Below, in pieces: positions 8,495-18,042 of a DNA stretch of 64,000 nucleotides. The notes under the pieces are model-generated. The model ran no database searches. It was not told the origin of the DNA and was given only the letters and a program-made list of their open reading frames with translations. Positions within the stretch are counted from its first letter, which is position 1. Each line of letters starts with the position of its first letter. The position numbers and the translations under genes are program-made. The DNA is from Shimia sp. (GTDB lineage: Bacteria > Pseudomonadota > Alphaproteobacteria > Rhodobacterales > Rhodobacteraceae), in assembly GCF_022448905.1 (NCBI RefSeq), contig NZ_JAKVCW010000007.1, positions 124,001-188,000 on the forward strand, read 5' to 3'.

Positions 8495-9043
8495 TTAGCC
8501 TCCAAATACCGGGTAACCGAGCCAGGTGTGCACCCAGCCGATTGCCGCCATTAGCACAAGGGAGGCCACAAAGAACATGCCGTCTTTGGCAATGCTGCCG
8601 GTTTCTGTGGGCGTCCAGTCCGGTTCCGCGCGGTTGATCACCACAATCTCCAGCACGGCCCAAAGCAACAGACCGCCAAACAGGATCAGCGAGGCCACAT
8701 CGCCATTCACCAACAGATGCGCAAACGCCCACAGTCCAAAGCCCGTCAGCTGCGGATGGCGCATGTTGTTGAACAACTTGCCTTTGCGTGGCGCCGGGCT
8801 CATCAGGAAGATCGCGATCAGCACCAACAGATTGTTGATGTGACGCAGGAAGCTCTCCGGGTACCAAACGTCGATATGCGGCGCCATGCGGAAGCCAAAG
8901 ATCATCAGCACCACCGAGACCAGCAACGCGAGGGCCACAGGCCCGCGTCCCTTGTCGCCCATACTTGCGCGCACCTCCGGCATAGCCCGTCTGAACAAAT
9001 GGGCTCCGGCCCACAATAGCACTCCCAAAACCAATAATGTCAT
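8495..9043 (-). CDS. NnrU family membrane protein
   Basis: A 182-aa protein with about five hydrophobic helices and the NnrU signature region NNMRHPQLTGFGLWAFAHLLVNGD, with conserved His and Asn residues. NnrU was named from denitrification clusters but is found widely in alphaproteobacteria, and no nitrite or NO reductase gene is near here, so a denitrification role should not be assumed. The protein resembles methyltransferase-like membrane proteins (isoprenylcysteine carboxyl methyltransferase fold) in its HPQ-type motif. It lies four bases before DUF1737 and about 65 bases after the mcl2-like gene. Confidence 0.85.
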   Translation of the reverse strand: MTLLVLGVLLWAGAHLFRRAMPEVRASMGDKGRGPVALALLVSVVLMIFGFRMAPHIDVWYPESFLRHINNLLVLIAIFLMSPAPRKGKLFNNMRHPQLTGFGLWAFAHLLVNGDVASLILFGGLLLWAVLEIVVINRAEPDWTPTETGSIAKDGMFFVASLVLMAAIGWVHTWLGYPVFGG

Positions 9044-9109
9044 CTTGCTCCCTCGCTGGATTAAGACGCACGAACTGCCTCGTGCGTCACTCTTGCTATG
9101 GGATTAGAG

Positions 9110-9964
9110 TTAGCCTTCCAGCGCGGCGATTGCATCTGCCTTCGCCAAAATTTCACGCGCGGTGACAACGTGCAGGTTTTCGACAATCTTGCCATCCACC
9201 ACGGCCACGCCCTGCCCGCTGGCTTCACACTCCTCAAACGCCGCAATCTGTCGCTTCGCCAGATCGATCTCGGCCTCGCTTGGCGCAAAGGCCGCATTGG
9301 CCACATCTACCTGCGCCGGATGGATCAGTGTTTTGCCGTCAAAGCCCATGTCTCGGCCCTGATCACATTCCACCTTCAGCCCATCCGCATCTTTGAACGC
9401 GTTGTAGACGCCATCGACGATCACAATGCCTTCGGCCTTTGCGGCCAGAAGGCACAGACCAAGCCCTGCCATCATCGGCAAACGATCCGGGCGGAAACGG
9501 GTTTGCAGTTCTTTGGCAAGGTCATTGGTGCCCATCACAAAGCCGGTGAGCTGAGGGTGCGCCGCAATCTCCGCCGCACTCAACATGCCGCGCGGTGTTT
9601 CCATCATCGCCCAAATCGGCTTGTCGCCGATCAATGCGGCCAACGCGTCAACTTGCGCCGCACTTTCCACCTTAGGCAACAGCACCGCATCGCAATCCAT
9701 AGACGCCGCAGCCTTGGCGTCCGCTTCGCCCCATTGGGTGTCCAGACCATTGATCCGCACAATCCGCATCCGGCTGCCATACCCGCCCTGAGTCAGCGCA
9801 TCGGCCAATGTGGCACGGGCGTTTTCCTTCTCATCCGGTGCCACAGCATCTTCCAGATCAAAGATGATGGCATCCACCGGCAACCCGCGTGCTTTTTCCA
9901 AAGCGCGGTCCTTGGACCCGGGAATGTAAAGAACCGAACGATAGGGGCGCGCGCGCTGATCCAT
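9110..9964 (-). CDS. mcl2: (3S)-malyl-CoA thioesterase / citrate lyase beta-like (Mcl2 type)
   Basis: The 284-aa protein belongs to the HpcH/HpaI-CitE TIM-barrel family: RSVLYIPGSKDRALEKA at the N-terminus, IIFDLEDAV with the metal-binding acidic residues, and VRINGLDT, MMETPRG and GFDGKTLIHPAQ further on. In Rhodobacter sphaeroides the protein at this locus, Mcl2, hydrolyses (3S)-malyl-CoA to malate and CoA, giving malate for the TCA cycle. Synteny with mch supports the same role, but sequence alone does not exclude lyase activity. It is the first gene of a leftward group running to mch and beyond. Confidence 0.85.
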   Translation of the reverse strand: MDQRARPYRSVLYIPGSKDRALEKARGLPVDAIIFDLEDAVAPDEKENARATLADALTQGGYGSRMRIVRINGLDTQWGEADAKAAASMDCDAVLLPKVESAAQVDALAALIGDKPIWAMMETPRGMLSAAEIAAHPQLTGFVMGTNDLAKELQTRFRPDRLPMMAGLGLCLLAAKAEGIVIVDGVYNAFKDADGLKVECDQGRDMGFDGKTLIHPAQVDVANAAFAPSEAEIDLAKRQIAAFEECEASGQGVAVVDGKIVENLHVVTAREILAKADAIAALEG

Positions 9965-10274
9965 GACTCTCTCCGCAATTATGTTGCGCAGAGAGGTGCA
10001 TTTTTCTCAGAAAACTTCAAGAATATTTTTGCCGCATCGCAGAAAAGTCTCGCGCCTTCTCAAGCAGATGCGCCAAATGTCGCGCTTTTGGAAACAATAA
10101 AATCGTTACGTTAACCATTTTTAAGCCCCGACCTGCGCACACTCATCCCATCGCTTCCTGTGGGAGGAACGCAAAGACGGTTCAAAAGGACCGCGATCAT
10201 AAGAAGAGGCGAGAGCTTTGAAATCCATGGCGTGCAAAAGGCGCGCACATGCCTTCTTTATGAGAGGAAACCAG
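9965..10274. other. divergent intergenic region between mcl2 and a small secreted-protein gene
   Basis: The 310 bases hold an AT-rich stretch near 10005-10030 suited to promoters in both directions. A TTGCCGCA half-site at 10029-10036 equals the half-site of the palindrome before phaA, but without its partner arm. I see no gene here. Confidence 0.4.
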
Positions 10275-10592
10275 ATGAAACGCACTTTTTTGACCCTGAC
10301 GGCCGGTCTTGGCCTTTCGATCTGCGCCACCTCAATCGCCCAGGCACAGAACCTGCAACACTGCGCCACCCGCGACCTTGTTGTGGAACGTCTGGCCCAG
10401 AAGTACGGGGAATCCCGTCAGGCGCTTGGTCTTGGCACGCAGGGCGCCATGGTGGAGATTTTTGCTTCGGAAGATTCCGGCAGCTGGACCATCACCGTCA
10501 CCATGCCAAATGGCTCCACCTGTCTGATGGCAACCGGCCAAGCCTATGAAAAGCTTGCCGAAGCTCTGCCAGCCAAAGGTGACGACGCCTGA
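10275..10592 (+). CDS. small secreted protein of unknown function
   Basis: A 105-aa protein with a signal peptide (MKRTFLTLTAGLGLSICATS, cleavage after AQA). The mature part has two Cys (QHCATRD and STCLMAT) that could form a disulfide, and contains SWTITVTMPNGSTCLMATGQ. I recognise no named family. The start is chosen from GAGAGGA seven bases upstream. It is monocistronic and converges on the TauE/SafE gene. Confidence 0.8.
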   Translation: MKRTFLTLTAGLGLSICATSIAQAQNLQHCATRDLVVERLAQKYGESRQALGLGTQGAMVEIFASEDSGSWTITVTMPNGSTCLMATGQAYEKLAEALPAKGDDA

Positions 10593-10604
10593 TGTCATAC
10601 GCCT

Positions 10605-11345
10605 TTAGAAAAGCGCGTCAAAAATCAGCTTCACGCCGGTGATCGACAAGAGCGTATAGGTCAACGCGAAAAAGACCCGCTCTGAAACGGCGTGATGCAG
10701 CTTCACACCACCCCATGCCCCAAGCAGCGCGAATGGTGCCAAAAGCGCACCCGCGCGCAGGGTCTCGGCGGTAAACACCCCGAGAAACGCATAGGGCACA
10801 AACTTAGCGATATTGATGGCCCAGAACACCAATACGGTGGTGGCCTGATAGGCAGTTTTGCCCATCCCCCGAGACAGTAAGTAAACCGCCGCCGGCGGTC
10901 CACCCGCATGGCTGACAAAGCTGGTGAACCCGGCCACAGCCCCCGCGAGCAATCCGGCCCGCACTGGCATCTTTTTTCGCGCTTGCCCCCGCGGCCAGAG
11001 TTGCCAGATCACAAAACCAAGCGAAACAGCGCCAATCAACAGGCGCAACACATCATCATTGGCGACCCGAAACAGCGCAACGCCGCCCGCAACTCCCGGC
11101 AATCCACCCAGAATCAGCACCCTTGCCTCCGGCCAGCGCCACTTGCCCCAATAGGGCTTCAGCGTCACCAAATCGACCAGCATCAACAGCGGCAGCATCA
11201 ACCCCAACGCCTGCACCGGCGGCAGAATCAACGCCAGGACAGCCGCACTGGCAAAGGCCGCGCCAGAGCCAAATCCGGCTTTGGAGACACCCGCAAACAG
11301 CACCGCAACCGGTGCCAATATCCAGAATGTGAGAGAATCAGTCAT
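10605..11345 (-). CDS. TauE/SafE family membrane transporter
   Basis: The 246-aa protein has about eight hydrophobic helices in two similar halves. The family motif appears as FAGVSKAGFGSGAAF near the N-terminus and as GFTSFVSHAGGPPAAVYLL in the middle, both typical of TauE/SafE (DUF81) proteins, which export sulfite, sulfoacetate and related organosulfur anions. The substrate cannot be told here. It follows the terminator of the SHOCT lipoprotein gene, so it probably has its own promoter. Confidence 0.88.
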   Translation of the reverse strand: MTDSLTFWILAPVAVLFAGVSKAGFGSGAAFASAAVLALILPPVQALGLMLPLLMLVDLVTLKPYWGKWRWPEARVLILGGLPGVAGGVALFRVANDDVLRLLIGAVSLGFVIWQLWPRGQARKKMPVRAGLLAGAVAGFTSFVSHAGGPPAAVYLLSRGMGKTAYQATTVLVFWAINIAKFVPYAFLGVFTAETLRAGALLAPFALLGAWGGVKLHHAVSERVFFALTYTLLSITGVKLIFDALF

Positions 11346-11347
11346 AC

Positions 11348-11376
11348 AAAAACAGGCGCACCCAAGGATGCGCCTG
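11348..11376 (-). terminator. intrinsic terminator after the SHOCT lipoprotein gene
   Basis: CAGGCGCA at 11353-11360 pairs with TGCGCCTG at 11369-11376, followed on the minus strand by a run of five T. It separates the SHOCT gene from the transporter downstream. Confidence 0.75.
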
Positions 11377-11420
11377 CTGCAAATCGAGGCAACTCATGCT
11401 GCAAAGCAGCGTAAGAGCGC

Positions 11421-11624
11421 TTACTTGCCGTCAAGAATCTTCTTACGCTGATCCTTGTATTCCTTCTCTGTCACCAGACCGTCCGCATAGGCTTTTTCCA
11501 GCGATGCCAACTGGTCGCCAACGCTCACAGCCTGCACGTTTGTGGTCGCGTTGCCGCCGCCACATGCAGAGACGGTCATGGCCACCAAAGTCAGCGCCAT
11601 CAGGGTTTTCAGAGTCGTTTTCAT
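11421..11624 (-). CDS. SHOCT-domain lipoprotein
   Basis: The 67-aa protein has a lipoprotein signal with lipobox VSAC and a C-terminal SHOCT domain, a short helical hairpin here reading DQLASLEKAYADGLVTEKEY followed by a Lys-rich end. SHOCT domains are short oligomerisation modules attached to many proteins. The start at 11624 is taken because it begins the signal sequence directly. A terminator follows. Confidence 0.82.
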   Translation of the reverse strand: MKTTLKTLMALTLVAMTVSACGGGNATTNVQAVSVGDQLASLEKAYADGLVTEKEYKDQRKKILDGK

Positions 11625-11737
11625 ATTTTTGGTCCTCAAAGAAGCCTGTGAATTGTCCCGCACATCTACTCACAGCCGTCGCGCCAAATCAAGCGTGCCA
11701 AACCATACAAATTGCGCGAGAATTTGCCCCTCTGTGC

Positions 11738-11747
11738 CGTGATCACA
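11738..11747. promoter_or_regulatory. single TGTGATCACA-like site upstream of mdh
   Basis: CGTGATCACA differs at one base from the palindrome paired before sdhC and sucC. It lies about 100 bases before the mdh start. No partner is visible 20-21 bp on either side, so binding may be weaker here. Confidence 0.5.
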
Positions 11748-11823
11748 GGTGCGGCAGCTGGGCTGCCTCCGGCTTCAAACACTTGCGTCAACGCGAAATT
11801 CGACTTAAGCCACCCCCCGATAA

Positions 11824-12810
<987 letters not shown>

Positions 12811-12830
12811 GCCAAAGCACGACAGATTTG

Positions 12831-12859
12831 AAAAAGGCGCCCATTGCGGCGCCTTTTTT
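12831..12859 (+). terminator. terminator after mdh, probably bidirectional
   Basis: AAAAAGGCGCC at 12831-12841 pairs with GGCGCCTTTTT at 12848-12858. The symmetric A and T tracts let it serve mdh and the converging glycosyltransferase gene. Confidence 0.88.
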
Positions 12860-12862
12860 GTT

Positions 12863-13861
12863 TTAGAAACTGGTGGGCACCCGCCCGTCTTGAATATCCT
12901 TGAGCGCAGCGTCAACCGCCGCCGGGGACAGATCTACATGTGCTTCCGGGAACACCTTCTTGATCTTGGCGGGCACATCGACGCCCGACGAGGTCATGCG
13001 TCCCAACAGACGCAGGACCAACGCCTGAAAACCGCTGATCTCTTTGACGTGACGGTACAGGTCATCCAGATAGTCGCTGTCGTCGCGATGGTCCCACACA
13101 TCCTGCGCCTGATTGATCCGCGCTTGGTTGTGTGGCTGAAGCACTTTTCCATTCGGCACTTTTTTGCGCAGTTTATCAAGCCAATGCGCCTTGGTCATTC
13201 CGTCAAAATGCAAGATCGCACGCCCTGGAAAACGGCCCTGAACGTCTTCCTCAACAACATCCTCAGGCAATTCGGCGCGGTGCAATGCCAAAGGCAGCCC
13301 GGAGGACACCCGCGTGAAGGCTTTGCCGTGCCAATACCCCGCAACCCCTTTTTGCAAGTAGCGCGCGTATCTGCCGTATATGAGAGGCTGCGCTCGATGC
13401 ACGATCCGCGGAAATGGCACCCGAAAGCCTCCCGAAAAGACATGTGGCTGAGGTTGGCCACGCACGTGTACCCGTTCACTGTTAAATGCAACAATACTTA
13501 GGATTTGATCCGGCTGTTGTGCCAGAAACGCAAACAGCGCCGCTGCGTTTGTGACGTATTCGTCCGCATCAATATGTGCGATCCAATCAGCATCACTTTG
13601 GGACATCGCAGAATCTGCATTGACCGATTGACGCACACGAAAATCCCAGGGGCGTTTACCCTTGACGCTGTCCTTCCAATACGCACCGTCACAACGCACA
13701 ACCTTGATCTTCTCATGTCCGGAGACAATATCTTCCAGCTCTTTGTTGGGTGCGTCCAGATGCAACCAAATGCGGTTCACGCCCAAATCCACATGATGCG
13801 CCAGGAACCCCAACGTCACCGCCGTCGGCTCAAACGCCGTTGTCACAATATCCCAACGCAA
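12863..13861 (-). CDS. glycosyltransferase family 2-like protein, probable TTG start
   Basis: The 332-aa protein starts with WDIVTTAFEPTAVTLGFLAH and has the acidic metal motif HIDADEYV (DxD type) and a WRVHR-like region, the pattern of bacterial glycosyl transferase family 2/DUF4422-like proteins that open with a Glu-Pro start to the Rossmann strand. I choose the TTG at 13861 because GGAG lies seven bases before it and the protein then begins at the first conserved strand; the longer frame from 13990 would add 43 residues of poor fit. The sugar and acceptor are unknown; surface polysaccharide is likely. It is leftward, alone, between mdh and sucC. Confidence 0.75.
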   Translation of the reverse strand: MRWDIVTTAFEPTAVTLGFLAHHVDLGVNRIWLHLDAPNKELEDIVSGHEKIKVVRCDGAYWKDSVKGKRPWDFRVRQSVNADSAMSQSDADWIAHIDADEYVTNAAALFAFLAQQPDQILSIVAFNSERVHVRGQPQPHVFSGGFRVPFPRIVHRAQPLIYGRYARYLQKGVAGYWHGKAFTRVSSGLPLALHRAELPEDVVEEDVQGRFPGRAILHFDGMTKAHWLDKLRKKVPNGKVLQPHNQARINQAQDVWDHRDDSDYLDDLYRHVKEISGFQALVLRLLGRMTSSGVDVPAKIKKVFPEAHVDLSPAAVDAALKDIQDGRVPTSF

Positions 13862-14060
13862 ATGTCTTCTCCAAGCCGATGCGAGACCGGCGCCAAATAT
13901 GCTCCCAGCATGGGGGAGAAAGCATGCCGTGTAAAACAACAATGCGCCCGCGGCTGTCGAATTCATCCTTTTGGTTGCGCTGGCCACCAAACTGCCTACA
14001 CTTTCTGCTTGTAGGCGCTCCGGCGCCCCAGTCTTTTGACCAATCTGTTTGAGGTCCCAA

Positions 14061-14255
14061 ATGTTTCATCGCCTAGCTCTGCCCGTTACCTTACTCTCGC
14101 TTGCAGCCCTCGCCGCCTGCGGCAACCCGCAAACCACCTCGGATCGCAGCGTGCGCGCGGGACCGCAAGCCCAATCGCCGATCACCCCAGGCCCCAACAA
14201 CACCTTTGCTACGCCTGGCCTGAACCAGTATTTCAACGCACCCGTTGTAGAGTGA
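14061..14255 (+). CDS. small lipoprotein
   Basis: A 64-aa protein with a lipoprotein signal (lipobox LAAC) followed by GNPQTTSDRSVRAG and a Pro/Asn-rich tail. The ATG at 14061 has GAGG upstream. The family is not recognised. It lies about 300 bases before sucC and is separated from it by the operator region, so it is a separate unit. Confidence 0.65.
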   Translation: MFHRLALPVTLLSLAALAACGNPQTTSDRSVRAGPQAQSPITPGPNNTFATPGLNQYFNAPVVE

Positions 14256-14555
14256 TGTTTCGGCCCGTTAAGACGGGTCAATACAATCGCAGAGCCGATA
14301 AAATCGCTGGCCGCATATCGCCAATCCGTTTGCGGTAACGCTGCACTGCAATCCGAGTCGTCGGCGCATCCCCTTATTTCACAGGCAATTTATTTAACTT
14401 GTGCGACTTTCCGCCGAGGAAGGCTCATTTGTGATCACACATTTTCTCACTGTGATCACAAATAAGAAAAAATCCACCATTCCTGTCGAATTTGCTTATC
14501 GGCTCGACCGGACTGTGCCAGAACCGCTTCAATCGCAGCAAGATGGGACAGTTCC
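14256..14555. other. sucC upstream region
   Basis: The 300 bases between the small lipoprotein gene and sucC hold the TGTGATCACA pair at 14430-14460, then an A-tract with AATCCACCATT up to 14481, then about 75 bases of leader. No gene is seen. Confidence 0.6.
14430..14460. promoter_or_regulatory. paired TGTGATCACA operator-like palindromes upstream of sucC
   Basis: Two perfect copies, 14430-14439 and 14451-14460, have starts 21 bp apart. The second is followed by an A-tract and AATCCACCATT (to 14481), closely matching what follows the sdhC pair read toward sdhC. The pair lies 96-126 bases before the sucC start. Confidence 0.72.
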
Positions 14556-15749
14556 ATGAACATCCACGAATATCAGGCGAAAGCCCTGCTTCGCTCCTAC
14601 GGCGCTCCGGTGTCCGAAGGCCGCGCCGTTCTGAAAGCAGAAGACGCAAAAACCGCCGCCGGCGAACTTGACGGCCCACTATGGGTTGTGAAGGCGCAGA
14701 TCCACGCAGGTGGGCGCGGCAAAGGTTCTTTCAAAGAAGCCGACGCTGGTGAAAAAGGCGGTGTCCGCCTCGCCAAATCGGTCGAAGAAGCCGCCGAAGA
14801 AGCCAAAAAGATGCTGGGTCGCACCCTTGTGACCCACCAGACCGGCCCAGCGGGCAAACAGGTCAACCGCATCTACATCGAAGACGGCTCCGATATCGAG
14901 CGTGAGCTGTATCTGGCTCTGCTGGTCGACCGTCAGACCTCCCGCGTGTCCTTCGTGTGCTCCACCGAAGGCGGCATGGACATCGAAGAAGTGGCCGAAG
15001 CCACTCCTGAGAAAATCCTGTCCTTCTCCGTCGATCCGGCCACCGGCTACCAGCCATACCACGGCCGCCGCGTTGCCTTCTCCCTGGGCCTTAAAGGCGC
15101 ACAGGTTAAAGAATGCGTGAAGCTGATGGGCATTCTCTACAAAGCCTTCATGGAAAAAGACATGGAGCAGCTGGAGATCAACCCGCTGATCGTCATGCCA
15201 GGCGGCGCACTGAAAGTGCTCGACGCCAAAGTGGGCTTTGACGGCAACGCCATCTACCGCCACGCGGACATCGCCGAACTGCGCGATGAGACCGAAGAAG
15301 ACCCAAAAGAGCTTGAGGCGTCCAAATACGACCTGAACTACATCGCTCTGGACGGTGAAATCGGCTGCATGGTGAACGGCGCGGGGCTCGCGATGGCTAC
15401 CATGGACATCATCAAACTCTACGGTGCAGAGCCTGCCAACTTCCTCGACGTGGGCGGCGGCGCCACCAAAGAGAAAGTGACCGAAGCGTTCAAGATCATC
15501 ACCTCTGATCCAAACGTCAAAGGCATCCTCGTGAACATCTTCGGCGGCATCATGCGCTGCGACGTGATCGCAGAGGGCGTTGTGGCCGCGGTTAAAGAAG
15601 TTGGCCTGCAGGTTCCACTGGTTGTGCGCCTCGAAGGCACCAACGTGGAAGCCGGCAAAGAGATCATCAACACCTCTGGTCTTGATGTAATCGCAGCCGA
15701 CAACCTGTCCGACGGCGCCGAGAAGATCGTGAAAGCGGTTAAGGGCTAA
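14556..15749 (+). CDS. sucC: succinyl-CoA synthetase beta subunit (ADP-forming)
   Basis: SucC binds the nucleotide and, with SucD, converts succinyl-CoA to succinate with formation of ATP or GTP. The 397-aa length is typical. The N-terminal ATP-grasp domain starts [16 protein letters not shown] and has [14 protein letters not shown]; the C-terminal domain carries [13 protein letters not shown] and NFLDVGGGA, the phosphohistidine-contacting loop, and [10 protein letters not shown]. It is the first gene of the suc operon, downstream of the operator pair. An unrelated gene lies between it and sucD. Confidence 0.98.
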   Translation: MNIHEYQAKALLRSYGAPVSEGRAVLKAEDAKTAAGELDGPLWVVKAQIHAGGRGKGSFKEADAGEKGGVRLAKSVEEAAEEAKKMLGRTLVTHQTGPAGKQVNRIYIEDGSDIERELYLALLVDRQTSRVSFVCSTEGGMDIEEVAEATPEKILSFSVDPATGYQPYHGRRVAFSLGLKGAQVKECVKLMGILYKAFMEKDMEQLEINPLIVMPGGALKVLDAKVGFDGNAIYRHADIAELRDETEEDPKELEASKYDLNYIALDGEIGCMVNGAGLAMATMDIIKLYGAEPANFLDVGGGATKEKVTEAFKIITSDPNVKGILVNIFGGIMRCDVIAEGVVAAVKEVGLQVPLVVRLEGTNVEAGKEIINTSGLDVIAADNLSDGAEKIVKAVKG

Positions 15750-15752
15750 AGT

Positions 15753-16250
15753 ATGAGCGCGGTCAAAACAACATCTCTGTCGGCTACACGCTCGATCAGT
15801 GTGATCGTTGCGGCCGCGCTATCGATTTTTGGGCAATCGGTGGAAGCGGAAACCAAACTTAAAAAGGCTCGCCTTTCAAGTTTGGTGACCCCCTTCATCA
15901 AAGTTTGCGGACAATATCCGTCATATAAGGACAGCGAAAGCACGCTAAAGTCGATCGGCTACAAGTCCGATGGTAATGGCGATTTTTTTCTGCCCGGATT
16001 TGATGTTCGATTTTCGGTCGAAAAAAATCGAAAATGTGAAATGCGAGCAAGATATGACGGCACACCGCACCGCGCGGATCGTGACTTTCGCCCCGAGCAA
16101 GCCGTAAGTTGCAAGGACGGAAATGCTATTGTGGTGACGCGCACGATTGAAAACTATCGCGGCCCGGAACCTAACTTTTTCCGCGCCGCCGTTTCCCCAG
16201 ATCAAACAGCTCACATAAGGCGTAAATGCCCCATTGCGAGCACATCATAG
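15753..16250 (+). CDS. secreted protein inserted between sucC and sucD
   Basis: A 165-aa protein beginning three bases after the sucC stop, with a signal peptide (cleavage near VEA, residue 32). The mature part is basic and has four Cys (KVCGQY, RKCEMR, VSCKDG, RKCPIA), suggesting two disulfides. I do not recognise it. The coding sequence is clearly richer in A and T than sucC and sucD and lacks their strong codon bias. No clear ribosome site is visible, so translation may depend on termination at sucC. It is probably an acquired gene. Confidence 0.65.
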   Translation: MSAVKTTSLSATRSISVIVAAALSIFGQSVEAETKLKKARLSSLVTPFIKVCGQYPSYKDSESTLKSIGYKSDGNGDFFLPGFDVRFSVEKNRKCEMRARYDGTPHRADRDFRPEQAVSCKDGNAIVVTRTIENYRGPEPNFFRAAVSPDQTAHIRRKCPIASTS

Positions 16251-16329
16251 GCTCTACTCCGCAAGACACACGCACCAGACTTACCGCCCTTTGCGGCGAT
16301 TACAGAAATGAAAGAAGGAACCACAATAA

Positions 16330-17211
16330 ATGGCTATCCTCGTAGATGAAAACACCAAGGTTATCTGTCAGGGCTTCACCGGCTCTCAGGGCACCTTCCA
16401 CTCTGAACAAGCCATCGCATATGGCACCAAAATGGTAGGCGGCGTGACCCCGGGCAAAGGTGGCATGGAACACCTCGGCCTGCCGGTCTTTGACTCGGTA
16501 CACGACGCCAAAGCCAAGACCGAAGCCAACGCTTCCGTGATCTATGTACCTCCGCCCTTCGCAGCGGACTCGATCCTTGAGGCCATCGATGCGGAAATGG
16601 AACTGATCATCTGCATCACCGAAGGCATTCCTGTGCTGGACATGATGAAGGTACAGCGCGCGCTGGAAGGTTCCGCGTCCCGCCTGATCGGTCCTAACTG
16701 CCCAGGTGTGATCACCCCTGACGCCTGCAAAATCGGCATCATGCCAGGCCACATCCACAAGCGTGGCTCCGTGGGCGTTGTGTCCCGCTCCGGCACCCTG
16801 ACCTACGAAGCGGTGAAACAGACCGCAGACATCGGTCTGGGCCAGTCCACCGCTGTGGGCATCGGCGGCGACCCAATCAAAGGCACCGAGCACATCGACG
16901 TGCTGGACATGTTCCTGTCGGATGATGAGACCCAGTCCATCATCATGATCGGTGAGATCGGCGGCTCTGCGGAAGAAGAAGCCGCTGAATTCCTCGCCAA
17001 CGAGCGCAAAAAAGGCCGCTGGAAGCCAACCGCTGGCTTCATCGCAGGCCGCACAGCGCCTCCCGGCCGCCGCATGGGCCACGCCGGTGCGATTGTTGCC
17101 GGTGGCAAAGGTGGTGCCGAAGACAAGATCGCCGCGATGCAGGAAGCTGGCATCGTCGTCGCAGACAGCCCAGCCGGCCTCGGCGAAGCTGTGCTCAAAG
17201 CGATCGGTTAA
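16330..17211 (+). CDS. sucD: succinyl-CoA synthetase alpha subunit
   Basis: SucD binds CoA and carries the phosphorylated histidine of succinyl-CoA synthetase. The 293-aa protein has the CoA-binding Rossmann start [30 protein letters not shown] at 121-130, and the active His251 in [16 protein letters not shown] lies about ten bases before the ATG. A palindromic repeat element follows directly. Confidence 0.98.
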   Translation: MAILVDENTKVICQGFTGSQGTFHSEQAIAYGTKMVGGVTPGKGGMEHLGLPVFDSVHDAKAKTEANASVIYVPPPFAADSILEAIDAEMELIICITEGIPVLDMMKVQRALEGSASRLIGPNCPGVITPDACKIGIMPGHIHKRGSVGVVSRSGTLTYEAVKQTADIGLGQSTAVGIGGDPIKGTEHIDVLDMFLSDDETQSIIMIGEIGGSAEEEAAEFLANERKKGRWKPTAGFIAGRTAPPGRRMGHAGAIVAGGKGGAEDKIAAMQEAGIVVADSPAGLGEAVLKAIG

Positions 17212-17223
17212 GCATGCTTGGTT

Positions 17224-17339
17224 GGCCCCCGACATATGCCCATAGGGCAGCGCCTGACCGCGGGCGGGGCGAAAGCCCCCGCCCGTCAAACCGAAGGTTT
17301 GCCTTCGGCAAGGTATGGCGGTCGGGGGCTGCCCGACAG
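17224..17339. repeat. compound palindromic intergenic element, copy 1
   Basis: An outer stem (GCCCCCGAC at 17225-17233, GTCGGGGGC at 17321-17329) encloses two hairpins: CGGGCGGGGC with GCCCCCGCCCG (17261-17285, loop GAAA) and CCGAAGG with CCTTCGG (17291-17308). The core CATAGGGCAGCGCCTGACCG is shared with copy 2 at 22.5 kb. It lies after sucD and before the DUF805 gene. Confidence 0.8.
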
Positions 17340-17460
17340 TGCTGGGCTATTTCAAGCTCAAAAAGCAACGAAGCCTCCGCTCTTCTCCACGTATCAGCCA
17401 CGCGATTTCTTGAACGCGCTGTTAACTCAACCGAGTTATGGCGACTAAAGGGAGTTGCTA

Positions 17461-18042
17461 ATGTTTGAAAACGCTAAAGTTGTTTTTTTGCGTGGCCTTG
17501 ATTTCAAGGGTCGGTCGGACCGGTATGAACTATGGAGCTTTGTGTGGCTCCTCTTTTTGACTTCAATCGCGCTCACCATATTTAATTCGGTCGTTTTTGG
17601 CCCCACCGTGACGGAACAGTTTACCATCACAATAGAAAACGGCGTTCAAAGAGAAGGAATCGTGCATCATACCAGTTACGATAGCGGTTGGTTTGGCACG
17701 GTTCTTCAAATCGTTGTTGCTTTACCACTGCTGGCGGTTTGCTGGAGGCGCATTCAAGACTTGGGAAGACCTAACTGGATTGTCCTTGCCCCGTTTGCCG
17801 CAGCAGCGATCTGTTTTGGGTTGTTTTACGTTACGAGCGAAACAGTCCCCCTAGACCTCTCCTCTGTGCCTGAGGGGCTTGAGTTTCCTACGGAGGTGCG
17901 GGCGCCTTCCAGTGGTGCGCTATTCATAACTCTGTGGCTCTTCTCCGCCGCTACCTTAATCCTGACAATTGTGCTCCTTGCACGCCCGTCCCAACCCGGT
18001 CCCAACAAATACGGTCCCAACCCACATGAGGTGCCATCATGA
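17461..18042 (+). CDS. DUF805 membrane protein
   Basis: A 193-aa protein that begins with the DUF805 pattern FLRGLDFKGRSDRYELWSFV and has about four membrane spans; CWRRIQDLGRPNWIVL is the second family signature. The function of DUF805 is unknown. GGGAG precedes the ATG at 17461 (an in-frame start two codons earlier lacks this spacing). The last bases overlap the sucA start (ATGA), so it is coupled to sucA. Its composition is richer in A and T than the flanking suc genes, and a palindromic element lies just upstream, both signs of later insertion. Confidence 0.88.
   Translation: MFENAKVVFLRGLDFKGRSDRYELWSFVWLLFLTSIALTIFNSVVFGPTVTEQFTITIENGVQREGIVHHTSYDSGWFGTVLQIVVALPLLAVCWRRIQDLGRPNWIVLAPFAAAAICFGLFYVTSETVPLDLSSVPEGLEFPTEVRAPSSGALFITLWLFSAATLILTIVLLARPSQPGPNKYGPNPHEVPS

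Noticed and set aside
8495..9043. NnrU as evidence for denitrification in this organism
   Set aside because: No nitrite, nitric oxide or nitrous oxide reductase gene is in the window, and NnrU homologues are found in non-denitrifiers.
12863..13990. A longer glycosyltransferase with 43 extra N-terminal residues, possibly a signal anchor
   Set aside because: The extension has no ribosome site and does not look like the family; the TTG at 13861 with GGAG gives a natural N-terminus.
16707..16716. TGTGATCACC inside sucD, one mismatch to the operator
   Set aside because: It lies deep in coding sequence, unpaired, far from a promoter; single near-matches are expected by chance.
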